Source: Hymenobacter jeollabukensis (lineage in GTDB: Bacteria > Bacteroidota > Bacteroidia > Cytophagales > Hymenobacteraceae). Taken from it: a DNA stretch of 64,000 bases. The first letter of the stretch is position 1. Each line of letters starts with the position of its first letter. Both the position numbers and the translations under genes were made by a program. The stretch lies in NCBI RefSeq assembly GCF_005771675.1, contig NZ_VAJM01000003.1, positions 434,001 through 498,000 on the forward strand, given 5' to 3'. Positions 25,895 to 34,705 of the stretch are shown here, one piece after another. A model generated the notes under the pieces. That model was given only the letters and a program-made list of their open reading frames with translations, was not told where the DNA came from and did no database searches.

Positions 25895-27687
25895 ATGAAA
25901 CACGTTTACAAGCTCCTCGGGGGCTTGGCAGCTGCGCTATTGTCGTTGCTGTCCGCTCCCCTCGCCTCAGCCCAGAACTGGCGTACATCAAGGAAGTATG
26001 TCCGGGCGAAACGCGCAGCTACACGCTGGGCAATATCCCGGCGGGCTGGCGCCTGAAAAGCACCCCTGCCAGTATTCAGAATGGCTCATTGACAAATACG
26101 CCGTCCATTTCCTCTAGCCAGGCGGCCACGTTTACCGTCCAATGGAACGATGCGTGGCCCGGCAAGATCACGCCGCAACTGGAAAGCCCCCGTTTTGATA
26201 ATAATGGAAATATAACCGGCTACGATCCTGCCACCGCCCCGGATGCTTTGGTCGAGCTGCTCTCGGTCAAGTCGCTGAGCGGCTGGACGCCGGGGCCCGT
26301 TAGCGGGCCGGCCACCATCGACCCGTGCAGCAGCGGGCAGGCGTACACCTACTCCGTGCCGCAGCGCGAGTTTCCCAGCGCCCCGGGCGACGTCATCACC
26401 ACCTACGTCTGGCGGGTGCCCGCGGGCTGGCAAGTGCAAAACGTGGCGCCCGACGCGCAGGGCGAGTACGTGACCGGCCGCGCCATCACCGTGGTGGTGC
26501 CCGCCGGCGGCGCCAACGGGCAGGTGCAGGCGCGGGCCTACAGCTCCACCTGCAACTTCCAGAACCTGGCCCTGTCGCTCAAAACCTACGTCAGCGACTG
26601 GGTGACGCTCGGCGTCACGCGCACGCCGGCGCTGAGCGTGGCACCGGCCAACCCGAGCCTGACCTGCGGCGATACTCGCCCGCTCACGTTCACGGCCGCG
26701 CTGAGTCCGGCCATCGGCAACCCGGTCATCAACTGGACCTACCCCGCGGGCTGGACGGGACCGGCCACGGGGGCCTCCGTGACGGTGACGCCCAGCGGCA
26801 CGGGCGGCGGCACCGTCACGGCCTCGGCCGTGTATAGCTGCGTGACGCCGGCCGTGAGCGTCTCGCAGGCGGTTTCGGTGGGCTTCAGCCCGCAGGTGGC
26901 CCCGCCCACGCTCAGCGGCCTGCCGCAGCCCGTAGGGGAGGTGCAAGTGCTGTGCCAGCCCACCACCGTGACGGCCAGCGCCCCCGGCGCCACCAGCTAC
27001 GCCTGGACGACCACCGGCTCGCTGCGCGTCAACGGCAGCACCACGGCCACCGGCGCCAGCGTCACGGTGGGCTCGGCCACGGGCGGCGGCAGCGGCACGG
27101 TACAGGTGCAGGCCCTCAACGCCAGCTGCGCCGCCAGCGACCCGCGAGGCTTTCAGGCCAGCTACGGCCCGCCGCAGCCCGAGGAGCTGACCTACAACGA
27201 CCGTGACCTGTGCAATACCGGCATCGTGTTCTTCTCGGTCCGGGCCGCCGACCCCGCCGCCACGTTTCAGTGGTCCATCAGCGGCAGCGGGGCCCGGCTG
27301 CGCTTCGGCTCCACCGGCAGCCAGGTATCCGTTTACATCACCGATCCGCAGGGGACGTTCGACCTGTCGGTGGAAGCGCGTAACAGCTGCAACCCCGCGC
27401 CCGCGCCGGTCAACCCCGTGCAGGTGGGCACCTTCTTCTGCGCTGACTTCGACTACACCTGCGGCATGGGCAGCGCCCGCGCCGCCGCCTACCCCAACCC
27501 CGCCGACGAGTCCCTGACCGTGCGCGGCAACGCCGGGGCCACCCTCTACGACGCCGCCGGCGCACCGGTAGCGCGGCTGGCGCCGGGGCAGCACCAGCTG
27601 CGCACCCGCGGGCTGCCGGAGGGCGCGTATTTCCTGCAGCTGCCCGGCCGCCCGGCCCGGCAGCGGGTGCAGGTACGCCACCGCTAG
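25895..27687 (+). pseudogene. PKD-like T9SS cargo gene with a frameshift after the signal peptide
   Basis: ATG 25895 opens a clear signal peptide (MKHVYKLLGGLAAALLSLL, ending APLASAQ) that stops at about 26055. The body of the protein is in another frame, readable from about 25978 (LAYIKEVCPGETRSYTLGN) to 27687. Joining them needs one extra base, or two fewer, near 25976-25978. The body holds several PKD/Ig-like domains (CGDTRPLTFTAAL, WTYPAGW, YAWTTTGSL) and a type A T9SS sorting domain (AAAYPNPADESLTVRG). The downstream frame alone would start at ATG 26089 and lack a signal, so export would fail. It is either a recent pseudogene, a phase-variable gene without an obvious slippery tract, or a sequencing error. 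Confidence 0.8.
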
Positions 27688-27833
27688 CGGCGCCCGGCCG
27701 GACCCGTTTTCGCCGCGGCCTCGCCGCTTCCGGAATGCGTTGGCGTATCCGGGAGCGGCGAGGCCGCTTCCCGCGCCGCGTCGACGACCCGGCGCAACGC
27801 CTCCACGGGCGTAGCCGCCGCTTCAAGGGCCAT
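27684..27833 (-). CDS. Possible small protein, 49 residues (doubtful)
   Basis: ATG 27833 opens a 49-codon frame beginning MALEAAATPVEALRRVVDAA, amphipathic and alanine-rich, ending on the complement of the T9SS gene's last codons. Its DNA also carries the terminator at 27715-27767. Upstream on the same strand, similar heptads (VEAPAKAVDA, VIEKPDRA) occur in other frames, so it may be the last intact piece of a decayed heptad-repeat gene. No homologue is recognised. Confidence 0.2.
   Translation of the reverse strand: MALEAAATPVEALRRVVDAAREAASPLPDTPTHSGSGEAAAKTGPAGRR
27715..27767 (+). terminator. Large hairpin after the frameshifted T9SS gene
   Basis: Arms GCGGCCTCGCCGCTTCCGGA (27715 onward) and its near-complement ending at 27767 pair over more than 20 bases with few mismatches. 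It lies 28 bases after the stop at 27687. No strong T run follows, so it may act as a terminator or RNA-stabilising stem. Confidence 0.6.
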
Positions 27834-28003
27834 CACGGCGGCGTCAAGAGCCTTGCGGATGCCCTGTCCGGCTTCTCAATTACCCTTCGGGGCGCGTCAA
27901 CGGCTTTGGCTGGGGCCTCAACGAGGGCAGCTGCCCGTCAACGGCTGTAACCGCCTCCTCAACCTGGTCAACCGAGCGTCAACAAGGTCAACCGAGCATC
28001 AAC
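27823..28003. repeat. TCAAC array with about 10.5-bp phasing upstream of the glycosyltransferase gene
   Basis: TCAAC occurs at 27897, 27918, 27938, 27959, 27968, 27979, 27988 and 27999, with related TCAAG or TCAAT at 27823, 27844 and 27876. Spacings are 21, 20, 21, 9, 11, 9 and 11 bases, close to one or two helical turns. It may be a phased binding-site array, or the DNA of a decayed heptad-repeat coding sequence on the minus strand. Confidence 0.6.
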
Positions 28004-28089
28004 TGCCCAACCGACCTGCCCGATGCGGCGTAGCCCCGCGGCTCGTGCTACCTTTGCCGCACCGGTGCCCAACCCGCGCCGGCTTTTTT

Positions 28090-29208
28090 ATGCGCGTTGC
28101 CATCGTCATCAATACCAGCTGGAACATCTGGAACTTCCGCCGCAACCTCGTGCGCGCCCTGCAGGCGGCCGGCCACGAGGTGCTGGCCATTGCCCCCCCG
28201 GATGATTATTCCGCCCGGCTGGAAACCGAGCTGGGCTGCCGCTACGTGCCCATCCCGATGGAAAACAAGGGCACCAACCCGGTAAAGGATGCCGCCCTCA
28301 CGCGCCGCTTCTACCAGATTTACCGCCGCGAGCGGCCCGACGTCATCCTGCACTACACCATCAAGCCCAACATCTACGGCACCATCGCGGCCAAGCTGGC
28401 GGGCATCCCCTGCGCCAACAACGTGTCGGGCCTCGGCACGGTGTTTATCGTGCAGAATATGGTGAGCAAAGTGGCCCTGGGCCTGTACCGTTTCGCGTTC
28501 CAGTTCCCGAAGCGGGTGTTTTTCCAGAACGACGACGACCGGCAGCTGTTTCTGCAACACAAGCTGCTGCGCAAGGAAATTACCGACCTCGTGCCCGGCT
28601 CCGGCATCGACGTGGACAAGTTTCGCCCCGACCCCGCCGCCCCGGTGCGCCACGAGCCCTTCACCTTCCTCATGATTGCCCGCGTGCTCTACGAAAAGGG
28701 CGTGGAGGAATACTTCGAAGCCGCCCGGCAGGTGCGCCAGGCCGTGCCCGGCACCCGCATTCAGCTGCTCGGCGGGATTGATGAGTCGGGTGGAGTCGGG
28801 GTGAAGCGCGCCGTGTTCGAGGAATGGATGAAAGCCGGCAACGTGGAGTACCTCGGCACCTCCGACGACGTGCCCGCCCACATCCGGCAGGCCGACTGCG
28901 TGGTGCTGCCCTCGTACCGCGAAGGCACCCCCAAAACCCTGCTCGAAGCCGCCGCCCTGGGCAAGCCCCTGGTCACCACCGACGTGCCCGGCTGCCGCGA
29001 AACCGTCGTCGACGGCGACAACGGCTACCTCTGCCAGGTGCGCTCCTCGGGCGACCTGGCGGCCAAGATGCTGCGGGTGCTCGGCCTGCCCGACGCCGAG
29101 CTGCGGCGCATGGGCCAGGCCTCGCGCCGCCTGGCCGAAACCAAGTTCGACGAGCGGCTGGTGCTCGACAAATACCTGCGTACCGTGGCCGAAATCGGCC
29201 GCCGCTAA
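28090..29208 (+). CDS. GT4-family glycosyltransferase
   Basis: A 372-residue protein with two Rossmann-like halves: MRVAIVINTSWNIWNFRRNL at the start for acceptor binding, and SYREGTPKTLLEAAALGKP in the C-terminal half, the E-x7-E type motif that binds the nucleotide-sugar in GT4 enzymes. GT4 enzymes transfer a sugar from an NDP-sugar with retention, here probably onto a lipid-linked surface glycan. No transmembrane segment. The frame is open back to 27853, but the ATG at 28090 matches the family N terminus. Followed after 74 bases by rfbC, so both may serve envelope polysaccharide synthesis. Confidence 0.9.
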   Translation: MRVAIVINTSWNIWNFRRNLVRALQAAGHEVLAIAPPDDYSARLETELGCRYVPIPMENKGTNPVKDAALTRRFYQIYRRERPDVILHYTIKPNIYGTIAAKLAGIPCANNVSGLGTVFIVQNMVSKVALGLYRFAFQFPKRVFFQNDDDRQLFLQHKLLRKEITDLVPGSGIDVDKFRPDPAAPVRHEPFTFLMIARVLYEKGVEEYFEAARQVRQAVPGTRIQLLGGIDESGGVGVKRAVFEEWMKAGNVEYLGTSDDVPAHIRQADCVVLPSYREGTPKTLLEAAALGKPLVTTDVPGCRETVVDGDNGYLCQVRSSGDLAAKMLRVLGLPDAELRRMGQASRRLAETKFDERLVLDKYLRTVAEIGRR

Positions 29209-29282
29209 TTCCACTTCCGGCCGCTGCTGCGTAGTTTTCGGCGCCGGCCGCCTCTCCCCATGCCTCTCCCTTTGCTTGCCCG

Positions 29283-29828
29283 ATGGAAGTAATTCAACAC
29301 CCGATCAACGGAGTTATCGAACTGGTGCCGCGCGTGTTCGGCGACGCCCGCGGTACGTTTTTCGAGTCGTTCAGCGCCCGGCTGCTGGCCGAAAAGGCCG
29401 GCATCGAGGAAGACTGGGTGCAGGACAACCAGTCCATTTCGGCCGCCGGCGTGCTGCGCGGCCTGCACTTTCAGCGCCCGCCCTACGCCCAGGCCAAGCT
29501 GGTGCGCGTGGCCCGCGGCCGCGCCCTCGACGTGGTGGTGGACATCCGCCGCGACTCGCCCACCTTCGGCCAGCACACCAGTACCCTGCTCACGGCCGAG
29601 CGCGCCAACATGCTCTACGTGCCCGTCGGCTTCGCCCACGGCTTCCTGGCCCTGGACGACGACACCATCTTCCTCTACAAGTGCTCGAACTACTACCACC
29701 CGGCTTCGGAGGGCGGGCTGCTCTGGAACGACCCCGCCCTCGGCATCGACTGGGGGGCCGACGCCCCCAACGTGTCGCCCAAAGACGAAATTCTGCCCCG
29801 CCTGAGCGAACTGGCGTCGCCGTTTTAG
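29283..29828 (+). CDS. rfbC: dTDP-4-dehydrorhamnose 3,5-epimerase
   Basis: A 181-residue cupin-fold protein of normal length. Family signature residues are visible: FGDARGTFFESF, RGLHFQ with catalytic His62, YVPVGFAHGF, and YKCSNYYHPASEGG with catalytic Tyr132. RfbC/RmlC makes dTDP-4-keto-L-rhamnose on the way to dTDP-L-rhamnose, used in surface polysaccharides. The rfbA, rfbB and rfbD genes are not in the window. Same strand as the preceding glycosyltransferase, 74 bases away. Confidence 0.95.
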   Translation: MEVIQHPINGVIELVPRVFGDARGTFFESFSARLLAEKAGIEEDWVQDNQSISAAGVLRGLHFQRPPYAQAKLVRVARGRALDVVVDIRRDSPTFGQHTSTLLTAERANMLYVPVGFAHGFLALDDDTIFLYKCSNYYHPASEGGLLWNDPALGIDWGADAPNVSPKDEILPRLSELASPF

Positions 29829-29924
29829 GTGAAATAGCGAGATGGTGAAATGGTGAGTTGACGTTCATGAGGCCGGATGCCAGAACGTCAACTCACCATT
29901 TCACCATTTCACAACTCACCAACC
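29829..29924. repeat. Inverted repeat built of GTGAAATGGTGA-type units
   Basis: Left arm 29829-29865 (starting GTGAAATAGCGAGATGGTGA) and right arm 29884-29924 are near-complements made of degenerate 8-base units. It lies between convergent rfbC and murF and could terminate both. Confidence 0.8.
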
Positions 29925-31210
29925 AGCGTTTCCAGGCCCATGCCGCGGGAGCCTTTCACCAGGATGAGGCGGCCTTCCAGCGGATGTTCGTGCAGCCAGT
30001 GGGCCGCCTGAGCCTTGGTGGCGAAGTGGCGGAATCCCGGGCGCTGGGCCCGCTGCATCTCGGTGCCGATGAGCAGCACCAGGCCGAATTCCTGGCGGGC
30101 CAGCAGGTCGCCGAGGGCGTGGTGCTCGGCGGCGCTTTCGTCGCCCAGCTCAAACATATCGGCCAGGATAGCCACTTTGCGGGCCGCCTCGCCGGGCCGG
30201 GCGGCCAGGCTGGCAATGGCCGCGGCCATCGACGACGGATTGGCGTTGTAGGCGTCCAGAATCAGCTCGTTGAGCTCAGTACGTACCAGCTGGGAGCGGT
30301 TGTTCTTGGGGTCGTAGGCGGCCAGGGCGGCGGCAATATCCGCCGACGGCACGCCGAAGTGCGCCCCCACGGCGGCGGCGGCGGCCAGGTTCACGAAGTT
30401 GTAGGCCCCGGTGATGGTGGCTTCCACCGGCGTGCCGTCGAACAGGCGCATGGCCACCTGCGGGGCGGCTGTGAGCAGCTCGGCCGGGTAGGTGTCGCCC
30501 GGGCTCGGGTAGGTCACGCGCGCGGGCACCAGCTGGCCCAGCGCGGGCAGGCGCGCGTCCTGGGTGTTCACGAAGGCCGTGCCGCCGGTTTCGGCCAGGT
30601 AGCGAAACAGCTCCCCCTTGCCTTTGGCCACACCCTCGGCCCCGCCGAAGCCTTCGAGGTGGGCCTTGCCGATGTTGGTAATGAGCCCGTGCGTGGGCTC
30701 GGCGTAGCGGCAGTAGCTGTCGATTTCGCCCTGGTGGTTAGCCCCCATTTCCACCACGGCCATGTCGTGCTGCTGCGGGTCGATGCTGAGCAGGGTCAGC
30801 GGCACGCCGATGTGGTTGTTGAGGTTGCCGCGGGTGTATTGCACCCGGTAGCGGCGGCTGAGCACGGCGCTGAGCAGCTCCTTGGTGGTGGTTTTGCCGT
30901 TAGAGCCCGTCACGGCCACCACGGGCATGCTGAGCTGCTGGCGGTGGTAATGGGCCAGCTCCTGCAGGGCCAGCAGTGTGTCGGGCACGTAGGCGTAGCG
31001 CGCCGGGTCGGTGGCGGCCAGGGCGGCATCGTCGACCACGGCCACGCGGGCGCCCTGGGCCAGGGCCTGCGGGGCAAAGTCGGCGCCGCGGAAAGAAGGG
31101 CCGTTCAGGGCCACGAACAGGGTCTGGTCCTGGGGCTGGCGCGAGTCGGTGCTCACGCGGCGGCACTGCTGAAAGTGGGCGTAGAGGTCAGGAATGGAAA
31201 TCGGCGACAT
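29909..31210 (-). CDS. murF: UDP-N-acetylmuramoyl-tripeptide--D-alanyl-D-alanine ligase
   Basis: A Mur ligase of about 433 residues with the ATP-binding P-loop TGSNGKTTTKE (from residue 101 when started at 31210), the carbamoyl-lysine region, and the C-terminal ligase domain (DAYNANPSSM, ILADMFELG). MurF adds D-Ala-D-Ala to UDP-MurNAc-tripeptide in the cytoplasm. ATGs at 31210 (MSPISIPDLYAHF), 31231 and 31261 are possible; the first fits the family N terminus best. The 3' end overlaps the right arm of the repeat at 29829-29924. It stands alone here, away from a dcw cluster. Confidence 0.93.
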   Translation of the reverse strand: MSPISIPDLYAHFQQCRRVSTDSRQPQDQTLFVALNGPSFRGADFAPQALAQGARVAVVDDAALAATDPARYAYVPDTLLALQELAHYHRQQLSMPVVAVTGSNGKTTTKELLSAVLSRRYRVQYTRGNLNNHIGVPLTLLSIDPQQHDMAVVEMGANHQGEIDSYCRYAEPTHGLITNIGKAHLEGFGGAEGVAKGKGELFRYLAETGGTAFVNTQDARLPALGQLVPARVTYPSPGDTYPAELLTAAPQVAMRLFDGTPVEATITGAYNFVNLAAAAAVGAHFGVPSADIAAALAAYDPKNNRSQLVRTELNELILDAYNANPSSMAAAIASLAARPGEAARKVAILADMFELGDESAAEHHALGDLLARQEFGLVLLIGTEMQRAQRPGFRHFATKAQAAHWLHEHPLEGRLILVKGSRGMGLETLVGEL

Positions 31211-31333
31211 ACCGGCGGGGGTGGCGTACATTGGGAACGGAACCAAACCGCTCCGGCGCAAATTTTGCTGTTTGTTCCAACCTAATTTTCTTTTTCAGGA
31301 TCATTCCTGACGATTACCCCCACTTCCTCCGCT

Positions 31334-33616
31334 ATGCTGCGTCGTTTACCCGCCTTACTGGCCCTGCTGCTGCCGCTGAGCGTGGCCGCCCAAACCAGCC
31401 GCTTCGGCTTTGAGTACCGCCCCCGCCTGGCCACGGTGCTGGTCGCCGGCGACACCCTGCGCCAGGCCTGGGTGGGCGGCTTCGATAGCCCGCAGTTTTC
31501 CAACATCGACCTCAACGGCGACGGGCAGCAGGATCTGTTCGTGTTTGAGCGCATGACGGGCCGCGTGCTCACCTTCCTGAACGCGGGCACGGGCGCCAAC
31601 AAGCGTTGGGTATACGCCCCCGACTACGAAACCATCTTCCCCGCCGACCTGACCAACTGGGTCCTGCTGCGCGACTACGATTGCGACGGCCGCCCCGACC
31701 TCTGGGCCTCGAACAACGGGTCCGACGTGCGCCTGTACCGGAACGTAGCCGGCGCCGGCGGGCGGCCCACCTTGCAGCTCGTTAGCGCGCAGCTGGAGTC
31801 GCAGCAAATCGACGGGCGGCCGTACGTAACCGGCGTCTACGTTAGCCCCTACGACGTGCCGGCCATTCAGGACGTCAACGGCGACGGCAAGCTTGACATC
31901 CTGATGATCAGCCCGCTCGGCGGTTCCACCATTCAGTACTACCAGAACATCAGCACGAGCTGCGGCGGGCTCACCTTCAATTACCGCTCGGCCGAAGCCT
32001 GGGCGGGCCTGCGCTACTGCGGCCTCTCGGGTACCAGCTACGCCACCGCGGGCACCCAGTGCCGCCCCGCCGATACCGGCCGCCCCAACCACACCAGCGG
32101 CGGAGCCCTGCTGCTGCAGGATTTCGACAACGACGGCGACCAGGACCTGCTGATAGGCCGCGACCTAGCCGTGGAGTTGGCCGCCATTCGTAATACCGGC
32201 ACCAATGCCGCCGCCGCGACCAACGCCAGCAGCGTGCTCACCAGCATTCCGAACGGGGCCGGCCCCGTTTCGGTGACCACCTACCCGGCCCCGTACCTCG
32301 TCGACGTGACTTTCGACGGCAAAACGGACTTGCTGGTGGCCTCGGCCCAGGTCGACCATACCGACATGACCAGCCTGCGCAACAACGGCGTGTGGTTCGA
32401 AAACACCGGCACGGCTACCGCTCCGGTGTACGTGCGGCGCACCGGCAGCTTCCTGCAAAGCCAGATGCTTGATCAAAGCGAGGCCGCGGCCGCGGCTTTC
32501 GGCGACATCGACGGCGACGGCAAGGTAGACATGCTGGTGGCTACCGGCATGGACCAGTACGGAACGCCCTTTTCCAGCCCCGGCTACCGCTCCCAGCTCG
32601 CCTACTACCGCAACGTAGGCACGGGCGCGCAGCCGGTGTATAGCCTCGTAACCAGTGACTACCTGGGCCTTTCGGCGCGCAGCTTTGGCAACATGCGCCC
32701 GGTGCTGGCCGATCTGAACCACGACGGCGCCCTGGATTTGGCCTTCGGCAGCGCTTACAACGGGTCGTCGTTCATTTTTTACTACCTGAACACGGCCGCC
32801 GCCGGGCAGGCGGTAAGCTTTAATACCGCGCAGTTCAACTATCTGGACAGCATCGGCAACGGCGCGCTGGACGCGCCCTGCTTCACCGACGTGGACGGCG
32901 ACGGGTACCTCGACCTGCTCCTGGGCACTGAGGCCGGCACCAACAGCGGCTCGCTCCGCTATTACCGCCGCAACCCCACCCAACCCCTGGCCACGGGCTT
33001 CACGTTGGTCAGCAACGACTACGGCGCCATTCGCCTGGGCAACGGTGCCAAACCCCAGCGCCTGGCTCCCGCCGTGGCCGATGTGGACGGCGACGGCACG
33101 CCTGACCTGATGACCGTCGACGGTACCGGCACGATTCACCTGTACGCCAACTACCGCGCCCAGTCCGGTGTGCTCTTTGACCGGACCGATCTGTTCCTAA
33201 ACACCCTGAACGCGCAGTACGAAACCTCGCGCCTGGGCCGCGGTACCAGTGGCCGCTACCACCTGGCCCTGGCCGACCTCAACGCCGACGGCCGGCCCGA
33301 GCTGGTGGCGGGCACCGAAACCGGCGGGCTGCTGCTCTTCGCCCCCCGCAACACCGTGACCAGCGCCCGCACCCGGGCGGCCGAGGCCCTGCCGCTGCAG
33401 GTGTACCCCAACCCGGCCCAGGACGTGGTGACCGTGGAAACGCCCACCGCCACCCGCGTAGTGCTGCGCGACCTGCTGGGCCGCGTGATGCAGCAGGCCG
33501 ATGCCGCCCAGCGCCAGCACCAGCTGAACGTGCGCACCCTGCCCGCCGGCGTGTACCTGCTCGAAGCCACCGACGCCAACGGCCGCCGCGGCGTGCAGCG
33601 CCTTACGGTGAAATAG
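31334..33616 (+). CDS. FG-GAP/VCBS-repeat T9SS-secreted protein
   Basis: A 760-residue protein with a signal peptide (MLRRLPALLALLLPLSVAAQ), many FG-GAP-type repeats each with a calcium-binding loop of the DxNGDGxxD kind (DLNGDGQQDLF, DVNGDGKLDIL, DGDGKVDMLV, DVDGDGYLDLL, DVDGDGTPDLM), and a type A T9SS sorting domain (LQVYPNPAQDVVTVE ... GVYLLEATD). The repeats should fold into a beta-propeller of the integrin-alpha type. Predicted surface-attached or released protein; ligand unknown. Divergent from murF, with about 120 bases between them. Confidence 0.92.
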   Translation: MLRRLPALLALLLPLSVAAQTSRFGFEYRPRLATVLVAGDTLRQAWVGGFDSPQFSNIDLNGDGQQDLFVFERMTGRVLTFLNAGTGANKRWVYAPDYETIFPADLTNWVLLRDYDCDGRPDLWASNNGSDVRLYRNVAGAGGRPTLQLVSAQLESQQIDGRPYVTGVYVSPYDVPAIQDVNGDGKLDILMISPLGGSTIQYYQNISTSCGGLTFNYRSAEAWAGLRYCGLSGTSYATAGTQCRPADTGRPNHTSGGALLLQDFDNDGDQDLLIGRDLAVELAAIRNTGTNAAAATNASSVLTSIPNGAGPVSVTTYPAPYLVDVTFDGKTDLLVASAQVDHTDMTSLRNNGVWFENTGTATAPVYVRRTGSFLQSQMLDQSEAAAAAFGDIDGDGKVDMLVATGMDQYGTPFSSPGYRSQLAYYRNVGTGAQPVYSLVTSDYLGLSARSFGNMRPVLADLNHDGALDLAFGSAYNGSSFIFYYLNTAAAGQAVSFNTAQFNYLDSIGNGALDAPCFTDVDGDGYLDLLLGTEAGTNSGSLRYYRRNPTQPLATGFTLVSNDYGAIRLGNGAKPQRLAPAVADVDGDGTPDLMTVDGTGTIHLYANYRAQSGVLFDRTDLFLNTLNAQYETSRLGRGTSGRYHLALADLNADGRPELVAGTETGGLLLFAPRNTVTSARTRAAEALPLQVYPNPAQDVVTVETPTATRVVLRDLLGRVMQQADAAQRQHQLNVRTLPAGVYLLEATDANGRRGVQRLTVK

Positions 33617-33769
33617 TGAGCTGGTGAACTGGTGAGCTGACGCTCAACGAGCCTGAACGGAAACGGCCCCGACTGCAACTGCAGCCGGGGCCGTTTCGGT
33701 GTATAGAAGCTGGTTGGAAAGCCGTCAGGCCGTCAAACTCACCATCTCACAATTTCACCAACTCACCAC
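33617..33769. repeat. Inverted repeat of GTGA-type units with a nested terminator
   Basis: The outer arms start directly at the stop of the FG-GAP gene (GTGAGCTGGTGAACTGGTGA) and are matched by the complement ending at 33769 (ACTCACCATC ... CTCACC). Inside lies a perfect 10-bp hairpin AAACGGCCCC at 33661-33670 with 33687-33696, which should terminate transcription from both sides. Confidence 0.75.
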
Positions 33770-34586
33770 TGGTGCGCAGCTCAAACTCGTCGGCGTCGAG
33801 CAGGGCGGGGAAGCGGCTGCGGTAGGCCTCCAGGTCGGCGCGGCGCAGGGTGCGGGTGATGCCCGTTTCCTGGTTGCCGACTTCCACCAGGTACTCGCCC
33901 TTCATGTCGAGCAGGGCCGAGTCGCCGTCGTAGGGCTGGCCGCCGGGGTCGAGGCCGAGGCAGTTGACGCCCATGGTGTAGGCCTGGTTTTCGATGGCGC
34001 GGGCCCGCAGCAGTGTTATCCAGGCGGTGCGGCGGGCGGCGGGCCAGTTGGCCACGTACAGCAGCAGGTCGTAGGGCTGGTGCAGGTCGTTGCGGCTCCA
34101 CACGGGGAAGCGCAGGTCGTAGCAAATCAGCGGGCAGATGCGCCAGCCGCGCCACTCTTCCACCAGACGCTGCTGCCCGGCGCTGTACACCTCATGCTCG
34201 CCAGCCATGCGAAACAGGTGGCGCTTGTCGTAGTGGCTATAGGAGCCGTCGGGGCGCACCCACAGCAGGCGGTTGTAGAAGTGGCCTTCCTCGTCGCGGG
34301 TCATCACGCTGCCGGTAATCACGGCGTCGCGGCGGGCGGCCAGCTCGCGCATCCAGGCCAGCGTGGGCCCGTCGACGGGCTCGGCCCAGTGCGCGGCGTC
34401 CATGCTAAAGCCGGTGCTGAACATCTCGGGCAGCACGATGAGGTCGGTGGCAACGGATATTTCGGCGATGTGCGCGGCCAGCTCAGCCCGGTTGGTCGCG
34501 GGCGAGTGCCACTTCAAGGCAAGCTGAACGAAGGAAACGGTGAGGTCGGACACGGTGGAGGGGCGCTTGGGGTCTTTCCCGAGCAT
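33747..34586 (-). CDS. Nitrilase-family omega-amidase (2-oxoglutaramate/2-oxosuccinamate amidase type)
   Basis: A 279-residue protein with the nitrilase catalytic triad: Glu54 in VLPEMFSTGF, Lys121 in YDKRHLF and Cys155 in LICYDLRFPVW. The EMFSTGF and DKRHLFRMAGE contexts point to the YafV/omega-amidase branch, which hydrolyses alpha-ketoglutaramate to 2-oxoglutarate and ammonia. It lies directly downstream of a methionine-type aminotransferase, a pairing that supports glutamine transaminase/omega-amidase coupling in methionine salvage. A GTG at 34553 (VSDLTVSFVQ) may be the true start. Cytoplasmic. Confidence 0.9.
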   Translation of the reverse strand: MLGKDPKRPSTVSDLTVSFVQLALKWHSPATNRAELAAHIAEISVATDLIVLPEMFSTGFSMDAAHWAEPVDGPTLAWMRELAARRDAVITGSVMTRDEEGHFYNRLLWVRPDGSYSHYDKRHLFRMAGEHEVYSAGQQRLVEEWRGWRICPLICYDLRFPVWSRNDLHQPYDLLLYVANWPAARRTAWITLLRARAIENQAYTMGVNCLGLDPGGQPYDGDSALLDMKGEYLVEVGNQETGITRTLRRADLEAYRSRFPALLDADEFELRTSGELVKL

Positions 34587-34705
34587 GTTACTGAATTATC
34601 GCCGAAAAGCCAAATTGAAATACGCAAAGTGCTACTATTTGCACCGGTATTATGCAACAAGCGCCCGATTTTCAGTTCGATACACCAGCCGCCACCCAGC
34701 CGTGC

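Noticed and set aside
27823-28003. CRISPR-like array
   Set aside because: The TCAAC repeats are only five bases long with 9-21-base spacing and there are no cas genes.
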